DNA of 64,000 bases from Crocinitomicaceae bacterium. Lineage in GTDB: Bacteria > Bacteroidota > Bacteroidia > Flavobacteriales_D > Crocinitomicaceae. The notes beneath the pieces were generated by a model. The model saw nothing but the letters and a program-made list of their open reading frames with translations. It did no database searches and was not told the DNA's origin. Below are positions 16,412 through 26,622 of the stretch, one piece after another. A program made the position numbers and the translations under genes. The stretch spans positions 62,001 through 126,000 of the forward strand of contig JADJYC010000005.1 of assembly GCA_016719925.1 (NCBI GenBank), in the 5' to 3' direction. How positions within the stretch are numbered: position 1 is the first letter of the stretch; the number at the start of each line of letters is the position of its first letter.

Positions 16412-19400
16412 TTAATTTCTGGTCAGCGTAGCAGCTTCTGTTTCGTCTGTCCATTGATATTCAGCGATAGGCTGACCATCGCGGGTATAGGTTATTGTTC
16501 CGTAACGGGTTCGGATTTTTCATAATTATATCCTGTTCCGTTTATCACAACAATTCTTCTGACAATGTATTTTGACAACAAACCGTTTTCATCATTCATG
16601 GCATACACCTCTTCCGTTACTCCTTCAGGATAATCTTCACCCAGTTTATTTTTCATAGGTTCATTATCATTCTGAACATCCATGTGTTTCAGTTCTTCTG
16701 TATAATCTTCTATTTTATCTACTTCTTCATCATTTCCGTCACTGATTGTTTTATTTTCTTCCAGTAAATCTTCAACAGCTTCATTGGTATTGTCTGAGTT
16801 ATCTGTATTCTTCACGTCTGCAGCTGTATTGAATGTTGTCTGAACATCACGCAGGTCTTCTGTCTGACCAACGGTAGTATGACTGTTGTCTTCATTCAGA
16901 TCACTCATGTTGCTGTGATTTGATTTTATTTCATCATCCAGTGCTACCACATCTTTTCACCATCTTCACGCGGACGGTCATTATACAGATTCTGATCTTC
17001 CAGGGCGATTTCAAAGTTGTCTAATTTATCATCTGACGTATTCACCACATTATTCTAATCTCCTGATTTATCACCGATGTATTCAGAAATTACCACTTCA
17101 CTGTTTTCAACTTTCTCTTCAGTCTGCTGACGCGGAATGTCATTGTCATTGTTGTTGATTTCAATTTCAATCTGCATTTTCTCCCCGTGATTTTTTACAT
17201 CAACCGTTTCATCATACTGATCATCTGCCTGATTTCTGTCAGCGTTTTCTTTGCTTAATGTATAGTCTGAAAGATTTGTAACACCTTCTTCACGCGGTAT
17301 ATCATTATTGATGTCATTGGCAACACGCTCTTCATGTAATTCTTCTGTACTGTTTTTTACACCCATCACTTCATCTTCCTGCGACCATGTATTCTGATTC
17401 TGTTCATTGATCAATGTCACATTCAGATCTTCCACATATACTTCACCGTTCTTTCTTTCTACATCCATGTTTGGATCAGCGCTTACATGCTCCACCTGAA
17501 CTTTCTCCACATAATTAGTCTGATCATGCACAACATCTGTCTGATCTTTGTCATTCATCTCTTCTTCATACGAAACTTCTATTTTAATTTTTTCCACATC
17601 AGCCAGATATTCTTCACGCGGCAAATCATCATTTTCTGTATTCTTTTCCAGTTCTACATTCAGATTTGTCACACTTTGGTTAGCATGCTGCACATCATTT
17701 TCATTGGAAGTTTCAAAACCGGTTTCAGTTTCTTCCAGCTGAATCTGCATATCAACAACTTCCAGATTTGCTTCAGTACGTTTAACTTCTGCTGTCCACT
17801 CCATTTCTTCCAGATCCTGATTCATCTGATGTGCCTCTTTGGTGGTCTCCTGCGAAATATCCGTTTGATTCATGTCATCAGTCTGATTAGCTTCTTCAGC
17901 AGAAACACGTTGCTGATCCACTTTCTGATCAGCCATAAATTGTCTTTGCTCTTCTGCTTCCATCAGCATTCCCTGAACATCTACATCCGTTGTATTTATA
18001 GGTTCACCGTAATCAGGCAATGTATTTGAATCAGCAATGTATTTTTCAGGGTGCAGCAGGCGGTCAATTTCTTCCAGTCGTTGTTTAGGCCAGGCATCAC
18101 CCGGTTTAATACTCAAAGCACGTTCATATAAACCTTTTGACTTTTCATAATTCTTTCCGTCAAAATATTCATTTGCCTTGGTAATAATTTTCTGATATTC
18201 CTTCTGCTCAGTGTCAGAGGTATCAGCTTTCATTTTCTGGTTGATAATTTCAATCTGCTTTTTGCAAAACTCATCATCTTTTACAGCAAGTGCTTTTTCG
18301 TAATATATCTTGGCATTTTTCCAGTCACCTTTTTCAAAATAATTATCTGCCTGTTGTCTCAATGCATTAAACTCGCCTGATTTTTTCTGATTGTCCAGCA
18401 GCTGGTTTATTTCATCAATTTTCTTTTGAGGAATCGGATCATTTGGCCGGATGCTCTGAGCCCGTTTATAATAATCCAATGCTTTGATATAATCTCCGGC
18501 ATCAAAATTTTTCTGGGCAGCTGTAAGAATTTTCTGATACTGAATTTCTTCTTCTTCAAGCGATTTATTCTGCTCTAATTTTGTTGCCTCCTGAATCCGG
18601 TTTGTAGCGTATGCATCATTTGGTTTTTCACCTAGTGCCTGTTTATACACATTGATTGCCTCCAGATAATTTTTCTGATCAAACAAAGCATCTGCCTGAG
18701 AAATATATTTATTGTATTCAGCATCAGATGTGTTTTGCTGATTCTGCGCATTCATTTTATCATTAATCTCTGTGATACGCGTTTGCGGATAAGGTTCATT
18801 TGGTTTTTAAGCAGTGCCTCTTTTGCATTTAGCGCTACTGTCCAGTTTGAAGCATTGAATGCGGCGTCTCCGTTTCTTTGATCAATGCATTATATTCTGC
18901 ATTTAATTTTTCTTGCTGCTGAGTTGCATTGAGCTGATCAGCTTTTATTTTATTGATCTCTTCAATTTTTTGTTTCGGATAAGGATCTGTTGGTTTAAAT
19001 CCAAGCGCCTTGTTGTAATAAGATATTGCTTCATCATATCTGCCTTCATTTTTCAGACCGTCAGCTTTGGTAATTATTTTCTGGTAATTGGCTTCAACCT
19101 CAGCATTGGTTTCATCCTGCATTTGTTTTTCAATTTCGGCAATTCTGTTTGTTGCATAGGTATCACCTGCCTTGATATTTAAAGCTTCGCGATACAGTTC
19201 ACGAGCAGTTTCCCAACCTTTTGCATTGAATGCCGCATCAGCCTCTGCAATTTTTTGCTTTGTATTGTTCCTCTTTTGCTGGTTCTGGCTTTGCTCGGCA
19301 ATAAGCGTATTGAGCTGACCAATTTTTTGAGAAACGGTTGCGTCTGGTTTAATTTTAATTGCCTCCTGATAACTTGCCAGTGCTTTCTGATAATCTTTTG

Positions 19401-21609
19401 CGGTCATAGCTGCATCTCCGGCTGCAACATAATCTTTAAACTGCTGATCTTTTTGCGCCTGATCCTGCTGGGCAGATATTTTTTGTTTGATCTCAGATAT
19501 TTTTTCTTTCGGATAAACCTCGTTGCTTTTTATAGCAGAAGCTTCTTCATATTTTGCCAAAGCGGCCTGAAGATTATTTGCTTTATAAAGTGCATCCGCT
19601 TCTTTTATTGCAGCATCATACTTAGCCTGAATTTGTGCTTCATTCTGCGTTTTTGCAATCAAATCATCAATCTCTTTTATGCGGGCAGTAATGGCAGGAT
19701 CAGCTTTTATCTCCAGTGCTTTCTGGTAATTCATTTTTGCGGTGGTATAATCTTTTGCATTAAATGCAGTTTCACCTTTTGTTTTGTAATCGTTGAAAAG
19801 TTTTTCCTGATCTGCTAATTTTTTCTGCTCTTCAAGAATTTTATTGATCTCGGCAATCTTTGCTGTAGCAGTCGGATCACCCGGTTTGATTACAAGCGCT
19901 TTGTTGTAACGGTCAATAGCTGCTGTATAATCTTTAATATCCTTCAAACCATTTGCCTCAGTCATCAACGCCTGATAATCTTTTTCAAGCTGTGCAAGTT
20001 TTTCCTGATCTGCCAGTAATTTTTCAATAGCAATAATCTGATTTTTTGGTTCAGCCTGATCTGGTTTTACATTGCTTGCTTCCTGATATTTCTGTTTTGC
20101 CTCAATGTATTTTTTCTGATCATACAATGTTTTTGCCTCACCCATCAAGCGGGTATAATCTTCATTCTTCTTAGCCTCCAGTCCTTGTTTTTCAAGTTCT
20201 TTATTGCAGAGATCAATTTTTGCAAGTGCAGTTGGATCATTTGGTTTTAACTGAAGCGCTGCTTCATATTTTTGCTTTGCAGATGTATAATTTTCTGAGT
20301 GAAGAAAGTTTCTCCTTCTGACATCAGTTTCTGATAATCGGCTTCAAGTTTTTTTGCCGCATCAGCATCCAACTGCTGTTTTTTGACTATTTCATCAATT
20401 TTAGCAATTTGAGAAGTGGCGTATGAATCTCCTGCTTTCACCGCAAGTGCTTCCGTGTATTTTTGTTTTGCAACGGTATAATTCTGAGATCCAAAAGCAG
20501 CATCTGCTTCTTTAATCAGCCCTGCATATTTTGCCTCCAGCTCTTTTTGTTTTGCATCAGCAGATTCTTTTTCTGATTTCAGTTTTTTAGCCTGATCCAG
20601 TTTTGCCTGTACCGCAGGATCAGCTTTAATTGCAAGCGCTGCAGTATATTTTGTAATTGCATCATCATACAATTTGCTGGTCATGGCCACATCACCCTCT
20701 GCTACCAGTTTATTGAATTGCTCAGCCGATTCTTTTTGTTTTGCTATTTCACTTTCAATAAGTGCAATCTGTTGTTTTGGGAATGCCTCATTGGGCATCA
20801 AGGCACTTGCCTCTTTGTAAAACGCTAAAGCTTCTTCTAATTTTTTTGCTGTGTATGCTGTTTTAGCCTGCTCTAATTTTGCTGAATAAGCTTTCTGCGC
20901 AGCATCTGCATTGGCCGCGTCTTCTTTTGCTTTTTTAGCCTCAGCCAGTTTGGCAGTTGCTGTAGGATCACCCGGAACAACTTTCAATGCAAGTTCATAT
21001 TGCGCAATGGCAACATCGTATTTTTTCAAAGCCATTGCATCATTACCTGCTTTCATGTAAGCATTGTAATCTGCTTCAGCCTTTTTCTTTTCTGCATCTT
21101 TCTTTTCATTTTCAATACGCGCTGCTCCATCTGATTTTTCAGCTGGTTGATTTTTACAAGCATGTCCTGCGTATATTTTTTGTCGTAATCCTGATAGCCA
21201 TCCTGCGTGAATGACCACTTGATCATTGGTGTTGTTTCCAGAAACGAAAATCAATTCCTTCCACCGTCGGAAAAATTTCAGTAGACATGGCCACCGGATT
21301 GATTGGCTGAAGATCATCCGGATATTTATAATTTCCGTCTATCTGCGCAACTTTAGTAACGTAACCAGGTTTTTTAATGTAGATGGTATAGACAGATCCA
21401 ACCGGCAAATCAAACAAAGGGAATTTCCCGTTGCTGGCAGACGTAAAAGTTTTAAAGGGTTGTCCGTTCTGATAAACCTCAGCGGTAGCACCTGCCATTT
21501 TTTTGCCTGTGCTTTCATCACCCACCTGTAAATCTACAGATACAACAGGACCCTGAGCATAAGCTGCAAGCGTCAGAAACAGTGATATAAACAGACCTAA
21601 AATCCGCAT
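16412..21609 (-). CDS. Giant secreted TPR protein with N-terminal regulatory-like domain and C-terminal 54-residue repeats (seven frameshifts, one in-frame TAG)
   Basis: Five open segments join into one gene. A signal peptide (GLFISLFLTLAAYAQ) leads into a carboxypeptidase-regulatory-like domain (about residues 20-125). About 17 helical TPR-like units of about 60-65 residues follow, each with an ALxIKPxDPYPKxKIxEI-type end and a coiled-coil linker, then a 54-residue repeat array (16654-17948), then a final segment ending WTDETEAATLTRN. Single-base losses near 21243, 21123, 20302, 18873, 18806, 16955 and 16517 explain every frame change. Together they give 5,205 bases, exactly 1,735 codons. 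A TAG at 17055-17057 interrupts the array but the period continues past it. There is no T9SS sorting domain. The function is unknown; a periplasmic scaffold is only a guess. apbE follows 8 bp downstream. Confidence 0.75.
16654..17948 (-). repeat. Array of eight degenerate 54-residue (162-bp) protein repeats
   Basis: Units start at about 17948, 17786, 17624, 17462, 17300, 17138, 16976 and 16815 (one base offset after the frameshift). Shared features are a start like [I/L/V]PREEG (LPREEY, VERKNG, IPREEG, IPRQQT, RPREDG), a hydrophobic residue (mostly Val) at position 10, Gln or Asn at position 28 in most units, mostly Glu at position 40, and an ND or DD ending. All units are acidic and Asn/Gln/Glu-rich. 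Four consecutive intervals are exactly 54 codons. I know of no named family matching this. Confidence 0.75.
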
Positions 21610-21853
21610 CTCTACATAGTATACCGTTTAGCGGTAAAAAGGTTCAGAAATAATATAAAAAACTGTAATACTGATATTTAACAGTGTCTTGTTTGGAATT
21701 CAACTCCTGGTGAGTTCAATCCCAATGTGCTTTTTCCTCTACCTTTAACCGTTTAGGGTGTTAGCCACAAATATCCCAAAAAAAACTGAGATTTCTGTGG
21801 TATAATGCGTGTTGGGCAAAAAGTTAACGGCATTTTGAAAAACAAACCGGTCT
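21610..21853. other. Divergent intergenic region between the giant TPR gene and murQ
   Basis: These 244 bp separate two genes transcribed away from each other and should hold both promoters. I could not find a convincing TTTG-spacer-TAnnTTTG pair on either strand, and I see no RNA gene or repeat here. Confidence 0.4.
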
Positions 21854-22678
21854 ATGAGTACTGATCAGAATAAAATAACGGAGAGCAGTTCGCACTACGA
21901 AAATCTTGAAAAGATGAGTATTGGCGAACTTTTGTCCAACATTAACAACGAAGATAAAAAGGTGGCAATGGCTGTTGAAAAAATACTTCCGGCCGTTGAG
22001 AAATTTGTTGATGCCGCCCTGCCCCGCATGAAAAAAGGCGGCAGGCTATTTTATATTGGCGCCGGAACCAGCGGAAGATTAGGTATTGTGGATGCTTCAG
22101 AATGTCCTCCTACTTTTGGAGTTCCGCATGGAATGGTCATTGGAATTATTGCCGGCGGAGATGCTGCTATACGCAAAGCGGTTGAATTTGCTGAAGATGA
22201 CAGAAATCAGGCATGGAAAGATCTGGAGGAACATCATATTTCAAAAGATGATATATTGGTTGGTATTGCTGCGTCAGGCAGCACTCCATACGTGATTGGT
22301 GGCATTGAAAAAGCAAAACAGGTTGGCATTCTTACCGGAGGAATCACCTGCAACCCGGATAGCGCTCTTGCCAAATCAGCCGAACATACAATGGCTGCCA
22401 TTGTAGGACCCGAATTTGTAACCGGATCAACCAGAATGAAATCTGGTACGGCACAAAAATTAATTCTCAATATGATTTCTACTTCACTGATGATAGGATT
22501 AGGAAGAGTGAAAGGAAATAAAATGGTGGACATGCAGTTAAGCAACAATAAACTGGTTGACCGCGGCACCAAAATGATCATGGATGAATTGCATGTTGAT
22601 TACGAAAAAGCAAATTCATTACTCAAAGAATTTGGCAGTGTAAGAAAAGCAGTTGAAGGATTTAAAAATAACGGCTGA
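21854..22678 (+). CDS. murQ: N-acetylmuramic acid 6-phosphate etherase
   Basis: Cleaves the D-lactyl ether of MurNAc-6-phosphate to yield GlcNAc-6-phosphate in cell-wall recycling. The SIS-fold signature is clear: FYIGAGTSGRLGIVDASECP, then TFGVP, GIIAGGDAAIRKAVEFAED, GIAASGSTPYVIGGI and GPEFVTGSTRMKSGTAQKLILN. The length of 274 residues matches Bacteroidota MurQ, which lack the extra C-terminal extension of some homologues. It is a single plus-strand gene that converges on maf across 27 bp. No MurNAc kinase or transporter lies beside it, so the source of the substrate is not shown here. Confidence 0.93.
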   Translation: MSTDQNKITESSSHYENLEKMSIGELLSNINNEDKKVAMAVEKILPAVEKFVDAALPRMKKGGRLFYIGAGTSGRLGIVDASECPPTFGVPHGMVIGIIAGGDAAIRKAVEFAEDDRNQAWKDLEEHHISKDDILVGIAASGSTPYVIGGIEKAKQVGILTGGITCNPDSALAKSAEHTMAAIVGPEFVTGSTRMKSGTAQKLILNMISTSLMIGLGRVKGNKMVDMQLSNNKLVDRGTKMIMDELHVDYEKANSLLKEFGSVRKAVEGFKNNG

Positions 22679-22705
22679 TCATTTTTACAACCCGGAAGTT
22701 TAATT

Positions 22706-23284
22706 TCAAAATTTTTTCAATTCTTCATACACCCTGTGAACAGGTAATCCCATTACATTAAAATACGACCCGATCAGTTTTTTAATGGCTACAAATCCTA
22801 TCCAGTCCTGCGCTCCGTAAGAACCAGCTTTATCAAAAGGTTTATAATTTTTAATGTAAAAATCAATTTCCTCATCTGTAAGAGGATTAAAAAACACTTG
22901 CGTATGATCACCAAAAACTACTTTCTTTTCAGTTGACTGAATGCATACTCCTGTTACAACCAGGTGTTCAGAATCTGCCAAAGTTCTCAGCATTTGTTCA
23001 GCATGATCTGCTGATTGTGGTTTTTCCAAAATTTTGGAATTATGTATGACAATGGTATCAGATGTAATTATGATTTCATCTGATTTGAGTTCAGACAAAA
23101 ATTCATTTGCCTTTTTTTCTGCCAGATATAACGGAACCTCTTCCGCCGGAATATCTGAAGGATAATCTTCCGGAATTTCTTTGGTACGGATTTCAAAATG
23201 TAATCCAAGACCTTTCAGTAATTCCTGACGGCGGGGAGATTTGGATGCAAGAATAATTTTTTTATTCTGAAGATTGTCAAGCAT
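22706..23284 (-). CDS. maf: Maf-like nucleoside triphosphate pyrophosphatase
   Basis: Hydrolyses dTTP/UTP or modified nucleotides to monophosphates, limiting their incorporation. The start is placed at ATG 23284 (MLDNLQNKKIILASKSPRRQ); a longer frame adds ten unlikely residues. Family motifs are ILASKSPRRQELL at the N-terminus, EKKANEF, the ITSDTIVIHNSKILEKPQ segment with the catalytic Asp, FDKAGSYGAQDWIGFV and SYFNVMGLPVHRVYEEL. The length of about 192 residues is normal. The UbiA prenyltransferase lies upstream on the same strand with an 83-bp gap, a neighbourhood common in this phylum. Confidence 0.9.
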   Translation of the reverse strand: MLDNLQNKKIILASKSPRRQELLKGLGLHFEIRTKEIPEDYPSDIPAEEVPLYLAEKKANEFLSELKSDEIIITSDTIVIHNSKILEKPQSADHAEQMLRTLADSEHLVVTGVCIQSTEKKVVFGDHTQVFFNPLTDEEIDFYIKNYKPFDKAGSYGAQDWIGFVAIKKLIGSYFNVMGLPVHRVYEELKKF

Positions 23285-23367
23285 TGAGTAGTGAGTTATT
23301 ACACAAAGTTGCACAAAGAAAAGAAAGTTGCACGAAGGTGATGCTGAAAATTACAAACAGACTGCCA

Positions 23368-24416
23368 TTATAAAAATAACGGCGTCAATAATCCAAAGAA
23401 CATGGATAGTTTAAGAAAATTGGAAGACAGAATATAATTTTTTCTGGTGTTTGTCATTAATAAAATCAGATAACTGACAAGTGCACACAGCATCGATAAA
23501 CTGGCACATACAGCTACCATAAACAATGATGAGAACGGGATAAAATTATCAGATTGTGTTAAAGATTCAGGCAAAAGAAAAGTAGTAAAAGAGAGCGCAA
23601 ATCTTCCATAATTGACAATAGAAAGCAATAAAGGAACGCCCAAAATTATCAGCAGCACTTTTGTTTTACGAATTCCCATTCTGATTGGAATAGTCTGTGC
23701 ATTGAGCAGTAAATCACCTTTGATATCAGCAATATCTTTAATAATTTCTCTTATCAGATTGATCAGAAAAGCAACAGCTGCAATAGAAAGACACAAACCA
23801 ATGATCTGATAATTTCCAAAAATAATTGTCTGATCACCAAAACTCATTGCCATTGATTTCAGCGGCAAATGAAAAATCAAAACATAGACGGGTACCAATG
23901 CAACAAGTAATGCAACAATAATATTACCAATCAGAAATCTTCTTTTAAAAAAAGCGGAATAAAACCAAAGCAGATTGATTGTCAGAAAAGGAGTAATTGC
24001 AATCCACCAGTTCTGGTATTTCCAGCCGAGGTACATGGCAATCAATAAACCGACAGAATTGAAAATCCAGTTAAATAGAATTGCCCACCGGCGTTTAATG
24101 TACTTGTCAATAATTAGCAATTCAGGCTTGTTGACTCTGTCTGCCTTTACATCAAAATAATCATTGATAATATTCCCTGCTGCTGCAATGAGAACGGTAG
24201 ACAATACAAGTAATAAAAAATCAATTTTTAAAAAACTGATATCCCACAATGAAGGTTCTTTCAGCAAACCCTCCGGAGTGAAAACAGAGTAGTCAAAATA
24301 ATTGATGTAATCCAGCTGGTAATTGGAAAGAAAAATCTGAAACACCATCATGGTCAGAACAATCACTGAAAGATTCAGTGGCCTGATCAACCTGAAAAAT
24401 GCCAGAGGGTTTTCAT
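23368..24416 (-). CDS. UbiA-family prenyltransferase (one frameshift at the N-terminus)
   Basis: A polytopic membrane enzyme that transfers an isoprenoid chain to an acceptor. The first Asp-rich motif is NDYFDVKADRVNKP, and a second (REIIKDIADIKGD) lies further on. About eight hydrophobic helices are visible. The conserved N-terminal RLIRPLNL is cut from its start because the run of A at 24395-24399 lacks one base. Restoring it gives MKTLWHFFRLIRPLNL from ATG 24416 and a 349-residue protein. The closest type is the geranylgeranylglycerol-phosphate geranylgeranyltransferase-like group of Bacteroidota; the actual acceptor is unknown. Confidence 0.8.
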
Positions 24417-24444
24417 TTATTTTACAATTTGCATTTGGAGATTT

Positions 24445-24578
24445 TCACGCTAAGACACGCTAAGCAAGAGCGCTTAGGAAAAAATCAAAACTTAAAAAAT
24501 TCATGCTTTTCGCCTTTGCGACTTTGCGAACTTTGCGAGAAAAAATTACTTCACGCTAAGACGCTAAGAGCGCCAAGA
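24445..24578. repeat. CACGCTAAG / TTTGCG dispersed hairpin repeats
   Basis: The spacer between the PorE-like gene and the prenyltransferase carries repeated CACGCTAAGAC, CGCTTAG and ACTTTGCGA words in both orientations, including the small stem CTAAGC / GCTTAG. A related pair occurs at 62808-62890. These are dispersed extragenic repeats. They may also end transcription of the upstream minus-strand gene. Confidence 0.55.
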
Positions 24579-24594
24579 AAAAAATATCGACAAA

Positions 24595-26613
24595 TTAAAC
24601 TCCGGTAATCTTATAAACAGTTCTCCGGTTCTCCTGATGCGCAGCCTTTTTTTCTTTTTCAGTTTGCATTTTAGCAATCTCTTCATCACTCACAACCGGT
24701 TGCGTTTCACCGTATCCTTTGTGCGTCAGACGTTCTTTTGCAATTCCCTTTGACACCAGGTAATCATACACCGCTTTTGCACGGTTGCTGCTCAGTTCCA
24801 TGTTGTGTTTGTCATCACCCTGTGTATCTGTATGACCCTGCAATTCTATTTTCAATGTCGGGTTGTCTTTCAGATATTGTGCAAGGTTATCCAGTTCTAT
24901 AAAAGATTCCGGTCTCAGATTATATGAATCCAAATCAAAAAACACATTCTTGAGTGTTACCGTTCCGCCAATTTCATTTTCAGGAACCAAAGGCACATCT
25001 TTATGATAAGGCTCTTCAGAGTTTTCAGGAACGGACAATGTAAAATTTTCAGAGTATGGCAGATATCCTTCTTTGTTCACGAGCAATGCATAATCTTTAT
25101 TGATTGGAAGTGTCACCAAAAAAGATCCTGTTTTTGGATCTGAAGAAGAATACACCACTTCTTTTCCTGTTTCAAGATCAATCAAACGGAATTCAGCCTG
25201 CAGTTTTGCATTTGTTTTGGAATCAAATACAGTTCCGGTCATATAAATTGTTTTTGTCGGACGGATTTCTTCCGGCATTTCAAATTCATACAAATCCAAT
25301 GCACCCAACCCTCCTGCTCTGTCAGATGCAAAAATGGCCAGTTTACCATCCGCAAATACCAGCAGTGAATTTTCATTTCCGTTTGTGTTGATCGGATAAC
25401 CTAAATTTTTTGGATCGCTCCAGGTTCCGTCTGGTTGAAGAGTAGTCATGTAAATATCATATCCACCCATACCAATATGACCGTTAGATGCAAAGTACAA
25501 AGTTCTTCCGTCAGGGTGAATTAAAACAGATGATTCAGATTTTGGTGTATTCACATTATCCGGCAATTTTTTTGCTTCACTGAACGTTCCGTCTTCCAGC
25601 AATGTCGCAACATAAATATCACCGTTGCGCTGATTTGTTTTACCGGAACCACGAACCGGTCCGCGAATAAAATAAAGTGTTTTTCCGTCAGCAGACAAAG
25701 ATGGTTGTGTCTCCCAGTTTGCAGTATTCACTCCTCCCGGCAGGTTGATTGGATCATACCACATGTTGCCGGATTTTTGGGTGATGAATAAATCACAACT
25801 TCCATATCCTCTTCTGCCTTCACCATATCCATATCTCTCATCAATACATCCGACAAAAATGAGTGTTCTTCCGTCAGGCGCAAATGTAGGTGCTCCTTCA
25901 TTATTTGGCGTGTTGATATTTCTTGGCATAGGCTCACCGGTATTCCAGTAACCGTCCAGACTGGTACTGATGAAAAAATCTTCCTGCTGATTGCCACGTG
26001 AATCTGTAACCAGACGTGTAAACAAAAGTTGTTTTTGATCAACTGTGAGTGTAGGGAAGTATTCATATTCATGTGAATTCACTCCAGCGCCAACATTGAC
26101 AGGTTTAAACGGAACCGGATTTTTTATCGCGTTTATGGCAAACTCACAATTGGCAATTACCCAATTTGTTTCAATCAGAAATTCAGGATTTGCACCCGGA
26201 AATGATTTGTAAATAGTGGCATGTTTCAAAGCATCTTCATACATACCCTGTGACCATTCCAGCAAACACAAATCAAAATAAACATAACCCGTTGATGAAA
26301 CGGTAGGATTTACTTCCAGTGCTTTTCTGTAAGCATCAATGGCATCATTTATTCTGCCGATTTCCATACAATAATCAGCCTTCATCAGATACGCATCACT
26401 GAATTCAGGATCTTTAGCAATGGCTTTATCTGTAAGCGCAATGGCCGTTTCATAATCAGGCAAACCGGTGTATGGATTCAGTTCACGGATTGCGGCCATA
26501 CTTTCTTCCACGTACTTGATGGCTTTTTTACTTTTGGTATCCCATTGTCCGGGTTGTGCAGTTGAACATGCTGCTGAAAGAATAATTGTGAAACTCAGTA
26601 ATAATTTTTTCAT
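24595..26613 (-). CDS. PorE-like T9SS lipoprotein (TPR, beta-propeller, regulatory-like domain, OmpA_C)
   Basis: A 672-residue lipoprotein (lipobox SAAC, Cys near residue 16). Domains in order are: TPR-like helices at about 60-180 (DAYLMKADYCMEIGRINDAI); a PD40-type beta-propeller at about 190-440, with repeated PTFAPDGRTLIF, PSLSADGKTLYF and VLIHPDGRTLYFAS blades; a carboxypeptidase-regulatory-like domain at about 455-540; and an OmpA_C peptidoglycan-binding domain at about 555-672 (ELQGHTDTQGDDKHNMELSSNRA, catalogued residues D and R present). This is the architecture of PorE of Porphyromonas gingivalis, which anchors the type IX secretion machinery to peptidoglycan. Paralogues with the same layout exist, so the gene symbol is withheld. 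Confidence 0.8.
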   Translation of the reverse strand: MKKLLLSFTIILSAACSTAQPGQWDTKSKKAIKYVEESMAAIRELNPYTGLPDYETAIALTDKAIAKDPEFSDAYLMKADYCMEIGRINDAIDAYRKALEVNPTVSSTGYVYFDLCLLEWSQGMYEDALKHATIYKSFPGANPEFLIETNWVIANCEFAINAIKNPVPFKPVNVGAGVNSHEYEYFPTLTVDQKQLLFTRLVTDSRGNQQEDFFISTSLDGYWNTGEPMPRNINTPNNEGAPTFAPDGRTLIFVGCIDERYGYGEGRRGYGSCDLFITQKSGNMWYDPINLPGGVNTANWETQPSLSADGKTLYFIRGPVRGSGKTNQRNGDIYVATLLEDGTFSEAKKLPDNVNTPKSESSVLIHPDGRTLYFASNGHIGMGGYDIYMTTLQPDGTWSDPKNLGYPINTNGNENSLLVFADGKLAIFASDRAGGLGALDLYEFEMPEEIRPTKTIYMTGTVFDSKTNAKLQAEFRLIDLETGKEVVYSSSDPKTGSFLVTLPINKDYALLVNKEGYLPYSENFTLSVPENSEEPYHKDVPLVPENEIGGTVTLKNVFFDLDSYNLRPESFIELDNLAQYLKDNPTLKIELQGHTDTQGDDKHNMELSSNRAKAVYDYLVSKGIAKERLTHKGYGETQPVVSDEEIAKMQTEKEKKAAHQENRRTVYKITGV

Positions 26614-26622
26614 ACGTTGTGA

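Noticed and set aside
17487..18029. A hydrophobic plus-strand open frame opposite the repeat array
   Set aside because: It is the reverse complement of acidic, Glu/Asp/Asn-rich codons, which always yields Phe/Ile-rich open frames; it has no start signal or family.
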